Origin: an uncultured Bacteroidota bacterium
GTDB lineage: Bacteria; Bacteroidota; Bacteroidia; Bacteroidales; GWA2-32-17
Reading direction: 5' to 3'
Length of the DNA: 38,024 nt
Assembly (NCBI GenBank): GCA_903837285.1
Contig: CAILUD010000223.1
Coordinates: 1 to 38,024, forward strand
Translations under genes and position numbers: made by a program
Shown: one piece after another, positions 24,440 to 32,919 of the stretch
Position numbering within the stretch: the stretch's first letter is position 1
Layout: every line of letters starts with the position of its first letter
The notes under the pieces: model-generated
The model's database searches: none
What the model saw: the letters and a program-made list of their open reading frames with translations, nothing else
Told to the model about the DNA's origin: nothing

Positions 24440-25699
24440 ATGAGGACGATAGGGTTAATTTTTATTTCATTTGTATTTATCTCATATTCAGTTTTTTCAC
24501 AAACTGGAACAAAACCAAGCAAAGGCGAGGACTTTATTAAACAAATTGAAGGTAAGCTAGATAAAGCTAAAATTACAATTGATAAAAATTGTGCAGATAT
24601 TAATGGTAGCAAAAGTGCCGACAACTGGTTTTTAAAAGGTTATATTTATACAGAATTAGCAAAATCTGAAGTCTTCAAAAAATCTACCCCAAATGCTGCA
24701 AAAGAAGCTTTAAAAGCTATCGAAAAATGTAAAGAACTTGATACAGAAAATAAACTTAATTCAGACTGCATTAATGTTTTATTCGATTTAAGTACAATGT
24801 TTTACAATCAAGGCATTAATTTTTACAACTCTGCTTTAAAAACCAATACTCCAAATGAATATGCTTCAGCATTAGAAAATTTTGAAAATTTCTTTGAGTC
24901 TGTTAAAACATTAGGAAGCGATCAGGCAATTGTCGATCACTTAATCGAAACCAGCAAAATAAATAAAAATGCAATTGTTGTTTATACCGGATATTGTGCT
25001 CAAAAAAGCGGCGACAAAGAAAAAGCAAAAAAATATTATTCCCAGATTGTTTTAATTAACGAAACAAATATTGAAAAAGCAAAACAAGCCGGAACACCAT
25101 TGGGATATATTTATTATTCAGATTTGCTTATAAATACAGGCGATACAGCAACTGCAAAACTGGTAATAGATAAAGGAGCTAGACTTTACCCAGATAACTC
25201 TGATGTAATTATGGCAGCTATTGATATTTTTGGTAAGGCTAAGAAAGTTAGTGAAATGGCAGATTTTATTCAGGCTGCAATACTCAAAAACCCTACAAAT
25301 GCTAAAATGCTTGTTGTTTTGGCTGGTGCATTTAATAGTATTTCTAAAGATTATGCAAAAAAAGGATATCAGGCTACATCAATTGAATATCGCGATAAAG
25401 CTGTAAAAGCATATGAAAAAGCATTATCGTTAAAACCGACTGATAATCAGTTATTATTTAACATTAATTTCAACTTAGGTGTATTATATTATAATCCTGC
25501 GGTTACTGCTTATAAAATCAGGACAGATGCAAATAAACAAGAATATGAATATTTGTTTAAAAAATCAGTCCCATATTTAGAGGCGGCTTATAAAATCGAT
25601 ACAAAAAATCGTAATGTAATGACTATGTTAATGAAAGCTTACCAAACTTTAAACGAGACTGGAAAAGCTGAAGCTATAGAGAAAGTGCTTTATAAATAA
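24440..25699 (+). CDS. Secreted TPR protein, paralogue 3
   Basis: A 419-residue protein with a signal peptide (1-21, ending VFSQT). It has the same plan as its neighbours: N-terminal helical repeat with DNWFLKGYIYTELA, central TPRs (IVVYTGYCAQKSGDKEKAKKYY), late TPRs (PTDNQLLFNINFNLGVLYYN) and the conserved tail PYLEAAYKIDTKNRNVMTML. No membrane segment other than the signal peptide and no catalytic motif. It starts 37 bases after paralogue 2 in the same direction, so an operon is likely. The function is unknown; a scaffold in the periplasm or at the outer membrane is inferred from the repeats. Confidence 0.82.
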   Translation: MRTIGLIFISFVFISYSVFSQTGTKPSKGEDFIKQIEGKLDKAKITIDKNCADINGSKSADNWFLKGYIYTELAKSEVFKKSTPNAAKEALKAIEKCKELDTENKLNSDCINVLFDLSTMFYNQGINFYNSALKTNTPNEYASALENFENFFESVKTLGSDQAIVDHLIETSKINKNAIVVYTGYCAQKSGDKEKAKKYYSQIVLINETNIEKAKQAGTPLGYIYYSDLLINTGDTATAKLVIDKGARLYPDNSDVIMAAIDIFGKAKKVSEMADFIQAAILKNPTNAKMLVVLAGAFNSISKDYAKKGYQATSIEYRDKAVKAYEKALSLKPTDNQLLFNINFNLGVLYYNPAVTAYKIRTDANKQEYEYLFKKSVPYLEAAYKIDTKNRNVMTMLMKAYQTLNETGKAEAIEKVLYK

Positions 25700-25754
25700 T
25701 TATTCACAATCGTGATTTTTACTGTATCAAAAGCGCATTACAGAACGTAAAAAC

Positions 25755-26915
25755 ATGAAGAAAATTTCTGTAATGATTAAAGCAATTATTTTCTTTTTAA
25801 GTTTTTATTTTTTAAACGCAATTTCGTTTTCGCAAACTGCTATAGAGAATTATCAGAAATTTTTAAAATCTGGTGATTATATAAACGCAAAAAAAGAAAT
25901 AGACAATGCTGCAAATGATCCATTAAACTCAAAAGTTGCGAAGATATGGCTTTGCAGAGGCGAGATAAACTCTTTATTGTATACACATAAACCAGCAGAA
26001 AATCCTGGAAGTATAGAAATTGCTTACATGTCAGTAATGAAAGCAAGCTCATTGGATACAAAAAAGGAATTATCTAAAGACATTGCTGTACAAATAAAAA
26101 CAATTTCGCAACTATATTTTAATAAAGGAGCTACAGAATTTAATAATAATAAGTATACAGTTGCATTACTTTCATTTGAAAGATCGGCAGACGTAGGAAA
26201 TCTTATAAATCCTTCAGTTGCAAATCCAGAAACATATTATTATGCTGGAATATCTGCAGCACTTGCAAATAATGTTGATAAAGAGAGGAAGTATTTATTA
26301 CAGCTTTCAGCCCAAAATTACCCTAAAGTGGAAGTGTATAACTATTTAGCTGATTTGTATAAATCCGAAAAAAACAATTCCGGTGCAATTGAAGCATATA
26401 AAAAAGGAATTAATTTATTTCCAAATAATTCATACATACTTATTGTGAATATTGTTAAACTTTTTTTAAATTTAGGTTTAACCTCTGAAGCACTAGAGTA
26501 TTTAAAAAAAGGAACAGCTTTAAATCCAACTCAGGCCGAATTATTTAATTTACAGGGAAGTTTGTTTACTCAGCTAAAACAGGATAATGATGCTAAACAA
26601 AGCTATGTAAAGGCAGTAGAGTTAAATCCGAATCATCCGGATGCAGTTTATAATTTGGGAATTATTTATTATAACAGTTCAATAAATCATTTAAAAACTG
26701 CAGATTCATTTGTGAATTCAAATCCCGAGAAATATAACAGCGAAAAAGAAATATTTTTAACCGAAATAAAAAAGGCAGCACCATTATTAGAAAAAGCGCT
26801 TGAACAAGATGGGAGCAATAAAAATACTATGATTTGCCTTTTGGATATTTATAAACGGCTTCAAAGAAAGGAGCTATACGATAAACTCAAAATTAGATTT
26901 AGTTCAACAAAATAA
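25755..26915 (+). CDS. Secreted TPR protein, paralogue 4
   Basis: A 386-residue protein with a signal peptide (1-26, ending SFSQT). TPR units are evident at about 190-320 (VEVYNYLADLYKSEKNNSGAIEAYKKGINLFPNN cut into helix pairs; TQAELFNLQGSLFTQ; NPNHPDAVYNLGIIYYN). The tail reads APLLEKALEQDGSNKNTMICLL, the same as in the other three. The 55-base gap from paralogue 3 contains a weak TCAC/GTGA hairpin followed by TTTTT, so some attenuation between the two is possible. It ends the array; the 194-base spacer after it holds no gene and no strong terminator. Confidence 0.82.
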   Translation: MKKISVMIKAIIFFLSFYFLNAISFSQTAIENYQKFLKSGDYINAKKEIDNAANDPLNSKVAKIWLCRGEINSLLYTHKPAENPGSIEIAYMSVMKASSLDTKKELSKDIAVQIKTISQLYFNKGATEFNNNKYTVALLSFERSADVGNLINPSVANPETYYYAGISAALANNVDKERKYLLQLSAQNYPKVEVYNYLADLYKSEKNNSGAIEAYKKGINLFPNNSYILIVNIVKLFLNLGLTSEALEYLKKGTALNPTQAELFNLQGSLFTQLKQDNDAKQSYVKAVELNPNHPDAVYNLGIIYYNSSINHLKTADSFVNSNPEKYNSEKEIFLTEIKKAAPLLEKALEQDGSNKNTMICLLDIYKRLQRKELYDKLKIRFSSTK

Positions 26916-27109
26916 ATGGGAGAATACAATAAATATAAAATCTAATTCGTTATAAAGCTATTTAACATAATATAAATTATGAGACAATTAAAGATTTTGT
27001 ATATTGCTGATTTTGTGGTATTTTAATAGTTGTATGAATAATAATATTTAATTGTTAAGCTCTGCTATATTTGCCTGTAGAATTAAAAATAAATCAAGAT
27101 TTTTTAAAA

Positions 27110-28480
27110 TTAATCTTTAACTACTTTCACAAAAGTTGAACTTAAATCATTAGTTATAACTTTAAAGAAATAAATTCCTTCAGCATAATTTTCAATATTA
27201 ATTTCATTTTCGCCTTTTATAGATACTGTTTCAATAACCTTACCTATGGCATCTATAATAATAACTTTTTCGAGTTTTTGGGATTTTGACTCAATTTTGA
27301 TTAAACCCGATGTTGGATTTGGATATAATGTAATTGTATTATTTTCTATTGAAATATCATCTGTACCTGTTGTTGCACAATTAACCAAAATATCGTAAGA
27401 ACTACCACTACCATCATCTGCGTCAACAACAATATAATAAGTATTTCCGGCAATAGCATTAGCATAAGTTGCTGATGATGAAGAAACTATTCCTAAACAA
27501 TCTGTAGGATCGCAACTTCCAAGAATATAAACGTCTAAATCGCCTGTAAAATTTGAAATTGTTGCTGTAATTGTACCGTTTGCACTAGGAATTATAGAAT
27601 GAACTCTTTCTGGTCCTGTTTCTGTCCATGTATTACAACCATATGTTCCAATTAATGATGTAGCTGTTGAACTGGTACCTGTATATATTATTCCACAATT
27701 TAATGGAATTGCTGCACTACAGTCCAGTGTTTGAGTTGGTGAATCCAGACAATCAGGCAAACCTATACCACCTGCAGCTGTAAGTTCCGCCAAACCCATA
27801 CTGTTAATTTGAGAAAGAGTAAGATGTGTTCCTTGTCCCATTCCAGATTGTGGAAAAACAACATAATCTATTATTTGTAAAGATGTTCCGCCAGTTTTCG
27901 GACTACTATTTAAACCTAATGCAGAAGCTAAAAACATAGAACCTTCTCCTAATTTTCCCACAGGGCCACCATCTGCAAAGTATGCAAAACTTGTGTTGCC
28001 ATTTGTTGTATTTTTTGCATATACCAAATCACCCAATGAAATATTTCCTAACGATAGTAATGCAGATGGTAATGCGATAAAAGGAATATTTTCTGAATCG
28101 ACATATCGTAGTGGATTTGAATTTGAATAGCCTGATTGGACCAACGATGTTGATGAAACATACATTCCAGGATATGGATCTCCGGCACCTTGAATAATCG
28201 GATCTCCGTTTACATCAGTAACAATTCCCCACCAATTCCCAGGATATCCGGCATTTGCGGTCCAGTCAAGTCCAGAATTACTTGGCCCATAAGCTCTGGG
28301 ACAACCATCAGCATCAACAGCAAATTTGGCTCTAAAAAGAATTGCTCCGCTCTGATTATGTGTGTATACATCAAAATTTTCGATTGTTGTTAAATATGTA
28401 AGATTGCAATTTAACTGGCAAAAGCCAACATTTAATGCACAAATTACAACAACAAATATTAATAATAGCTTAAATTTCAT
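27110..28480 (-). CDS. T9SS-secreted GH75-like (chitosanase-type) protein
   Basis: A 456-residue predicted exoenzyme. The signal peptide is 1-21 (ending VGFCQ). Residues about 35-240 resemble glycoside hydrolase family 75: VDADGCPRAYGP near 55, WWGIVTDVNGDPIIQG near 83, IPFIALPSALL near 132, GDLVYAKN near 150, and YFADGGPVGKLGEGSM at 167-182, whose D170 and E179 are candidate catalytic acids. A pre-peptidase-C-terminal-like beta domain follows (about 255-368, FTGDLDVYILGSCDPTDC). A type-A T9SS sorting domain (about 378-456, TLYPNPTSGLIKIES to VKVVKD) ends it. Cleavage of chitosan or a related amino sugar polymer is an inference from the GH75 resemblance. It is monocistronic and converges on the TPR array. 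Confidence 0.72.
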   Translation of the reverse strand: MKFKLLLIFVVVICALNVGFCQLNCNLTYLTTIENFDVYTHNQSGAILFRAKFAVDADGCPRAYGPSNSGLDWTANAGYPGNWWGIVTDVNGDPIIQGAGDPYPGMYVSSTSLVQSGYSNSNPLRYVDSENIPFIALPSALLSLGNISLGDLVYAKNTTNGNTSFAYFADGGPVGKLGEGSMFLASALGLNSSPKTGGTSLQIIDYVVFPQSGMGQGTHLTLSQINSMGLAELTAAGGIGLPDCLDSPTQTLDCSAAIPLNCGIIYTGTSSTATSLIGTYGCNTWTETGPERVHSIIPSANGTITATISNFTGDLDVYILGSCDPTDCLGIVSSSSATYANAIAGNTYYIVVDADDGSGSSYDILVNCATTGTDDISIENNTITLYPNPTSGLIKIESKSQKLEKVIIIDAIGKVIETVSIKGENEINIENYAEGIYFFKVITNDLSSTFVKVVKD

Positions 28481-28532
28481 TAATAAATAATTAGTTTGAT
28501 ATCAAGCAAATATAATAAACTTAAACTATTTC

Positions 28533-28565
28533 AAAAAAAAAGCTATCCTTTTCAGGATAGCTTTC
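28533..28565 (-). terminator. Rho-independent terminator of the cold-shock gene
   Basis: On the minus strand AAAGCTATCCT and AGGATAGCTTT form an 11-bp stem (28539-28549 with 28554-28564) with a 4-base loop and a long T-tract. Confidence 0.93.
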
Positions 28566-28588
28566 AACAAATATTAGAAAAAGATTTA

Positions 28589-28783
28589 TTACTGTATAAC
28601 TTTTACTTTTACAGCATTTAATCCTTTTTTTCCATTTTCTACTTCAAATTCAACTTTGTCATTTTCGTTAATTGAGTCGATAAGACCGGTTTGATGTACA
28701 AAAATGTCTTCGCCAGTATCAGATTGTTTAATAAATCCAAATCCTTTTGTGTTGTTAAAAAACTTTACTACTCCTTCTTTCAT
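28589..28783 (-). CDS. Cold-shock domain protein, CspA type
   Basis: A 64-residue single cold-shock domain that binds single-stranded RNA or DNA and melts RNA structure. RNP-1 is KGFGFI (13-18) and RNP-2 is DIFVHQ (26-31). Length and ending (GLNAVKVKVIQ) are those of Bacteroidota CspA homologues. The 145-base upstream region is very AT-rich with no gene and no perfect -7 box; a long leader with mRNA-level control is plausible, as in other csp genes. A strong terminator follows. It lies next to a longer cold-shock-domain paralogue. Confidence 0.95.
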   Translation of the reverse strand: MKEGVVKFFNNTKGFGFIKQSDTGEDIFVHQTGLIDSINENDKVEFEVENGKKGLNAVKVKVIQ

Positions 28784-28928
28784 GTTATTTTAAATTAAAA
28801 TTGGTAATTCTTTTGTTTGAGTTTTATTAATAATTTGTAAAAGTACATAATAACTGTTTAAAAAACAAAATAATGTGAAACTTTGTTTTTTTTATTTTTT
28901 ATAATCAGTTAAACGTCATGTTTTTAAT

Positions 28929-29381
28929 TTACCTTACAACTCTTACATCTACTGCATTCAGGCCTTTTTTGCCTTTTTCAACCTGAAAAGTAACTTTATT
29001 ATTTTCTTTAATTGTATCAACGTGACCATTGATATGTGTAAAAATACTTTCTTGAGTTACAGAATCTCTTATAAATCCGAATCCTTTTGAATCATTAAAA
29101 AAGGTAACAATGCCAGTTCTTATTAAAGAAGCCTCTTCGCCTTCTTCACGTTTTGCAATACCTATTTGAATATGTTCTGCTTTAACTTTTATTTTTCTGC
29201 TTGGATCTGGAGGTGTTGATGTTATTACTCCGTTTTCATCAACATAAGCAATCATACTATCGAAGCTTCCATCACTGGCATTAGCTTTTCTTTCTTCTTT
29301 TCTTTGTTCTTTGTCCTTACGCTTTTTTTGTCTGTTCTTTTCTTTTTCGCTTTTATTGAAAGTTTGCTGAGATTTTGCCAT
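28929..29381 (-). CDS. Cold-shock domain protein with basic N-terminal extension
   Basis: A 150-residue protein. Residues 1-34 are dominated by Lys, Arg, Glu and Gln (KSEKEKNRQKKRKDKEQRK), probably a charged helix able to bind RNA. A linker with IAYVDENGVITSTPPDP (about 43-59) is a motif seen in Bacteroidota homologues. A C-terminal cold-shock domain (about 87-150) has RNP-1 KGFGFI and RNP-2 SIFTHI. Compared with the 64-residue neighbour, RNP-2 has lost its first Asp and its Val-His core is altered to T-H. RNA-chaperone activity is likely. A TACCTTTG -7 box lies 40 bases upstream of the ATG. Confidence 0.9.
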   Translation of the reverse strand: MAKSQQTFNKSEKEKNRQKKRKDKEQRKEERKANASDGSFDSMIAYVDENGVITSTPPDPSRKIKVKAEHIQIGIAKREEGEEASLIRTGIVTFFNDSKGFGFIRDSVTQESIFTHINGHVDTIKENNKVTFQVEKGKKGLNAVDVRVVR

Positions 29382-29420
29382 TCTTTTTTACTAATCTTTA
29401 AATGAATAATTATTAAGTGG

Positions 29421-29428
29421 CAAAGGTA
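29421..29428 (-). promoter_or_regulatory. -7 promoter element of the long cold-shock gene
   Basis: Minus-strand TACCTTTG matches TAnnTTTG and lies 40 bases before the start at 29381. Confidence 0.55.
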
Positions 29429-29542
29429 ATACAAATAAGTAAGAATACTATACTTTTGACTGCTTATAAGTTAAAGATATTAATAAATAAATAACAAACT
29501 AAAAATAAACAGGCTCCCTTTGAACTTTTTTCTTTTAATTAA

Positions 29543-29719
29543 TTACTTTAGCGAATAATAGCACCTTTGAGGCGAAAATATTTTGCCTTCAGTAATCAAA
29601 CTTTTTATTGCTTTATCAACTTCTTTTTTATCAATACCTGATGCTTCGGCAATTTCACCTCCTTTTAAAGGTTTACCAATTTTTTTCATTGATGCTAATA
29701 CTTTTTCTTTAATATCCAT
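29543..29719 (-). CDS. Small winged-helix protein (58 residues)
   Basis: From the ATG at 29719 the protein is MDIKEKVLASMKKIGKPLKG and on to YYSLK, 58 residues. It has the shape of a minimal winged helix: helix 1 (KVLASMKKIG), helix 2 (GGEIAEASGI), recognition helix (DKKEVDKAIKSLITEG) and a beta wing (KIFSPQRCYYSL). It may bind DNA or act as a protein-interaction module; no target is known. A longer frame reaching 29854 adds hydrophobic residues, overlaps the lemA start and is not credible. It is divergent from lemA with 91 bases between the starts. Confidence 0.8.
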   Translation of the reverse strand: MDIKEKVLASMKKIGKPLKGGEIAEASGIDKKEVDKAIKSLITEGKIFSPQRCYYSLK

Positions 29720-29810
29720 GTTAATAATTTTTAAGGTTTGTAAACATAAAATTATAAAATAATTAGTTGTTTTCACTAACTTCGCTAAATATTTTTTAAA
29801 TCCTTTATTT

Positions 29811-30455
29811 ATGGAAGAATTACAAAACAAATACGACAAAAATTTAAAAACCAAAGGCGCTGGTTGTCTTGGTGCAACTTTATTAATTAGTATAATAGTT
29901 GTTTTCTTAATTATTATATCCTTTGCCTCTTACCAGTATTATAATGGATTAGTTGAACGCGAAGGAATGGTAAATAAACAATGGGCACAAGTTGAAACAC
30001 AATACCAGCTTCGTGCTGATTTAATTAACAACCTTGTTTCTACAGTTAAAGGTTATGCAACTCACGAACAAACAACACTAACAGGTGTAATTGAAGCTCG
30101 TTCAAAGGCTTCTTCTATAACAATTAGTCCTGAAAATTTAAATGATGAATCAATACAAAAATTCGAAGCAGCTCAAGGTGAATTAAAGTCAAGTTTGCAA
30201 CGTTTAATGGTGGTGGTTGAGCAATATCCTAATTTGAAAGCAGATCAGAACTTTATAATGCTTCAAACAAAACTTAGTACAATTGAAGATGGAATTGCTA
30301 AAGAACGTAGTCTATACAATGAAGTTACAATGGAATATAATGTTGCTATAAGAAAGTTCCCTCGTAATATTTTCGCATCATTATTTGATTTCGATGCAAA
30401 AGCATATTTTAAAGCTGCTGCTGGTGCAGAGAAAGTTCCTGAAGTAAAATTCTAA
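29811..30455 (+). CDS. lemA: LemA family membrane protein
   Basis: A 214-residue protein with one membrane helix (about 21-42, GATLLISIIVVFLIIISFASY) followed by the LemA coiled helical domain: YNGLVEREGMVNKQWAQVETQYQLRADLI split over 46-74, then LINNLVSTVKGYATHE, LKADQNFIMLQTKLSTIED and YNVAIRKFPRNI(F)A. These are the defining LemA segments. The C-terminus faces the periplasm in the usual model. The family's role is not settled; links to envelope stress and proteolysis are known. It is monocistronic here, without the TPM-domain genes that often follow lemA. A terminator follows. Confidence 0.95.
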   Translation: MEELQNKYDKNLKTKGAGCLGATLLISIIVVFLIIISFASYQYYNGLVEREGMVNKQWAQVETQYQLRADLINNLVSTVKGYATHEQTTLTGVIEARSKASSITISPENLNDESIQKFEAAQGELKSSLQRLMVVVEQYPNLKADQNFIMLQTKLSTIEDGIAKERSLYNEVTMEYNVAIRKFPRNIFASLFDFDAKAYFKAAAGAEKVPEVKF

Positions 30456-30477
30456 TTATTATAATCTTACATAATAA

Positions 30478-30513
30478 AAAAAACCTCAAAAGAGTTAACT
30501 TTTGAGGTTTTTT
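30478..30513. terminator. Bidirectional terminator between lemA and the Smr gene
   Basis: AAACCTCAAAAG (30481-30492) pairs perfectly with CTTTTGAGGTTT (30499-30510) across a 6-base loop. It has T-runs on the right and A-runs on the left, so it can end both convergent genes. Confidence 0.93.
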
Positions 30514-30516
30514 ATT

Positions 30517-31662
30517 TTATCTTCTTATTATTACAAGAGTTGCTCCGTATCCATATTCCTGGAAAGATGCATCATGAAATTGCAAATGCTTGTATAATTC
30601 TTCAAGTTGCTTTCTTAAAGCCATTTTTAAAGTTCCGTTTCCAATACCATGAATAAATACAATTTGATTTACACTTTTATCCTGAATAGCGTTTTCTAAT
30701 TCATATCTAAATTTAGATAGCTGAATTTCCAGCATTTCTGAATTTGACATTCCCCTAATCTGATCTACCAGCTCGTTAATATGTAAATCAACTTCAATCA
30801 ATGTTGGCTCTGGTCTTTTCTTAAACCTTTTAGAAATATCGGGTTCAACAATTTCTTTTACAGAAATTATATCAGATATATTTTTGAATGTTTCTTTTAC
30901 TTTTTCGTTATCACTAAAATCAGTTTCTAATTGAATTAACCAAGCCTTAAAATCAAAATATTCATTATCTTTAAAAGTACTGTCGGTTAATAATTTAAAT
31001 GACTTTATTTTAAGTTCTTCATCAATTATATTTTCGGTTTGATAAATACCCTTTTTGAATTTTATTGCTTGTACAGTAATGCTTTTTAATGCCGGATATG
31101 ACTCTTTTGCTATTTTTGAAATATTAATTTTTTCATAACTATCTGCTTGGCCTGCATCAAGTAAAGCATGATCATTACCTTCACAAATTCCTATTGAATA
31201 CAACAAATCGTAATCGGAATCATTTATTAAATAAACACTTACCCCCTCTTCTCCATCTTTTTTACCTTTTTCGGGAACAAATGCTACAAAAATTTTATCA
31301 TCTTCTTTAGAAGTGCTTTTAGGAAATTCAGTTATTGTTTTATCTGTGTTATATTTCTTTTTATCAGCATCTTGATGAACAGGGAAGTCATCTTCAAATG
31401 ATTTCTCTTCTCTTTCAGCATAATTATAGTTTATTTTAAAATCAACTATTTTTTTTGTTTGATTTTCTGTAGCTGTCTTCGTATCATTTTTAGATGAAAC
31501 TGCTTCTGAATTTTTATTTATAATTACTAATTGAGAAACATTAACAGGAATTTCAAAACCATCACCAGTAAGAACATATGCTGTTTTATCCTTTATTCTT
31601 GTAACTCTTCCACCGCCCACATCATTTAAAAAACGAACAGTATCTCCAACACAAATTGCCAT
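30517..31662 (-). CDS. DUF2027 and Smr domain protein
   Basis: A 381-residue protein. The N-terminus (1-50, VGDTVRFLNDVGGGRVTRIKDKTAYVLTGDGFEIPV) is a KOW/SH3-like barrel as in MutS2 relatives. A charged linker (about 50-125) is followed by a central beta domain (about 125-270; FVAFVPEKGKK, DYDLLYSIG). The C-terminal Smr endonuclease-type domain (about 297-381) has EVDLHINEL, HGIGNG and YGYGATLVII, with the DxH and HGxGxG motifs of active Smr nucleases. The MutS ATPase is missing, so this is not MutS2. A role in nucleic-acid or ribosome surveillance is inferred only from Smr relatives. It is divergent from queA with 42 bases between the ATGs. Confidence 0.88.
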   Translation of the reverse strand: MAICVGDTVRFLNDVGGGRVTRIKDKTAYVLTGDGFEIPVNVSQLVIINKNSEAVSSKNDTKTATENQTKKIVDFKINYNYAEREEKSFEDDFPVHQDADKKKYNTDKTITEFPKSTSKEDDKIFVAFVPEKGKKDGEEGVSVYLINDSDYDLLYSIGICEGNDHALLDAGQADSYEKINISKIAKESYPALKSITVQAIKFKKGIYQTENIIDEELKIKSFKLLTDSTFKDNEYFDFKAWLIQLETDFSDNEKVKETFKNISDIISVKEIVEPDISKRFKKRPEPTLIEVDLHINELVDQIRGMSNSEMLEIQLSKFRYELENAIQDKSVNQIVFIHGIGNGTLKMALRKQLEELYKHLQFHDASFQEYGYGATLVIIRR

Positions 31663-31690
31663 AATATTTATTTTAAACCCTAAAGTTAGT

Positions 31691-31698
31691 TATTTTTG
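31691..31698 (+). promoter_or_regulatory. -7 promoter element of queA
   Basis: TATTTTTG matches TAnnTTTG and ends only 6 bases before the ATG at 31705, so the mRNA would be leaderless or nearly so. Confidence 0.55.
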
Positions 31699-31704
31699 CA
31701 CGCT

Positions 31705-32919
31705 ATGTCAAACCTTGATCCCCGTATTATTGCTACATCTGAATTCAATTATGAATTACCAGACGAAAGAATTGCAAAATTTCCATTATCCGAGAGAAAT
31801 AAGTCAAAGCTTTTAATTTATAAAAACAATGTAATTTCTGACGATCACTTCACTCAACTCACTGATTATATTCCAGAAAACAGCTTACTAGTTTTTAATA
31901 ATACTAAGGTAATTCATGCAAGAATTGAGTTTAATAAATCAACAGGAGCAAGAATAGAAATTTTTTGTCTGGAACCACATCTTCCTGCTGAATATGCCAT
32001 TTCGTTTGCACAAACAAATAAATGCCAATGGAAATGCATGGTTGGAAATCTTAAAAAATGGAAATCGGAAACTCTAATTAAAGAATTCAATTACAAAAGT
32101 AAATCTGTTACACTTCAAGCAAAATTGATTGAACAGGAACATAATTCACAAATAATTGATTTTGAATGGACTGGCGATTTAAGTTTTGCTGAAATAATTG
32201 AATTTTGTGGCGAAATTCCAATTCCTCCATATCTTAACAGAAAACCAGAGGAAAGTGATAGTATAAGATATCAAACAGTATATTCCAAAATTGACGGATC
32301 TGTAGCAGCTCCAACAGCTGGTTTACATTTTACAAATAATGAGTTTAACCAATTAACCGAAAAAGGAATTAACACAGATTACCTAACTCTTCATGTTGGG
32401 GCTGGAACTTTTAAACCATTACAAAGTGAAACATTAGGAACACACCAAATGCATACCGAGCATTTTCAGGTTTCGTTAAAATTGATTCAAAATTTAATAA
32501 AACACTACCCAAATATCATTGCAGTTGGCACTACTTCGGTTAGAACTCTCGAAAGCTTATATATAATTGGAAACAGCATCAATAAACAATCAAATTTCAA
32601 CTATTTAACTGTAAATCAATGGGACGCATACGATAATATTTTCCAAACTGATACCCTATTCGCCTTAAAGACAATTGAAAGTTACATGAAAAATAAAGAA
32701 GTTGAGTTTATAAATGCATCAACTTCAATAATGATTGCACCCGGATATAAATTCAAAATTATTTCAGGAATAATCACAAATTTTCATCAACCAAAAAGCA
32801 CATTATTAGCTTTGGTTTCGGCTTTGGTTGGAAGTAGCTGGAAAGAAATTTACAGCTATGCCTTAAAAAATGATTTCAGGTTTTTAAGCTACGGCGATTC
32901 TTCGCTATTACTTCCCTGA
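31705..32919 (+). CDS. queA: S-adenosylmethionine:tRNA ribosyltransferase-isomerase
   Basis: A 404-residue QueA-type enzyme that moves the ribosyl part of SAM onto 7-aminomethyl-7-deazaguanine in tRNA, giving epoxyqueuosine. Diagnostic segments are FNYELPDERIAKFPLSERNKSKLL split at 14-37, FNNTKVIHAR, the PIPPYLNR segment, YQTVYSKIDGSVAAPTAGLHFT in the centre, LHVGAGTFKP, GTTSVRTLES, TNFHQPKSTLL and RFLSYGDSSL near the end. It is about 50 residues longer than E. coli QueA, as in many Bacteroidota. A TTG at 31696 would add three codons but is part of the -7 box. It overlaps the convergent DUF5606 gene by 12 bases. No other queuosine gene is in the window. Confidence 0.96.
   Translation: MSNLDPRIIATSEFNYELPDERIAKFPLSERNKSKLLIYKNNVISDDHFTQLTDYIPENSLLVFNNTKVIHARIEFNKSTGARIEIFCLEPHLPAEYAISFAQTNKCQWKCMVGNLKKWKSETLIKEFNYKSKSVTLQAKLIEQEHNSQIIDFEWTGDLSFAEIIEFCGEIPIPPYLNRKPEESDSIRYQTVYSKIDGSVAAPTAGLHFTNNEFNQLTEKGINTDYLTLHVGAGTFKPLQSETLGTHQMHTEHFQVSLKLIQNLIKHYPNIIAVGTTSVRTLESLYIIGNSINKQSNFNYLTVNQWDAYDNIFQTDTLFALKTIESYMKNKEVEFINASTSIMIAPGYKFKIISGIITNFHQPKSTLLALVSALVGSSWKEIYSYALKNDFRFLSYGDSSLLLP

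Noticed and set aside
27066..27073. Plus-strand TATATTTG as a promoter for an antisense or small RNA in the 26916-27109 spacer
   Set aside because: It matches the -7 consensus but has no -33 element and no gene or terminator downstream; chance is likely in such AT-rich DNA.
29720..29854. N-terminal extension of the winged-helix gene to 29854
   Set aside because: It overlaps the lemA start and adds hydrophobic residues unlike the domain; the ATG at 29719 is preferred.
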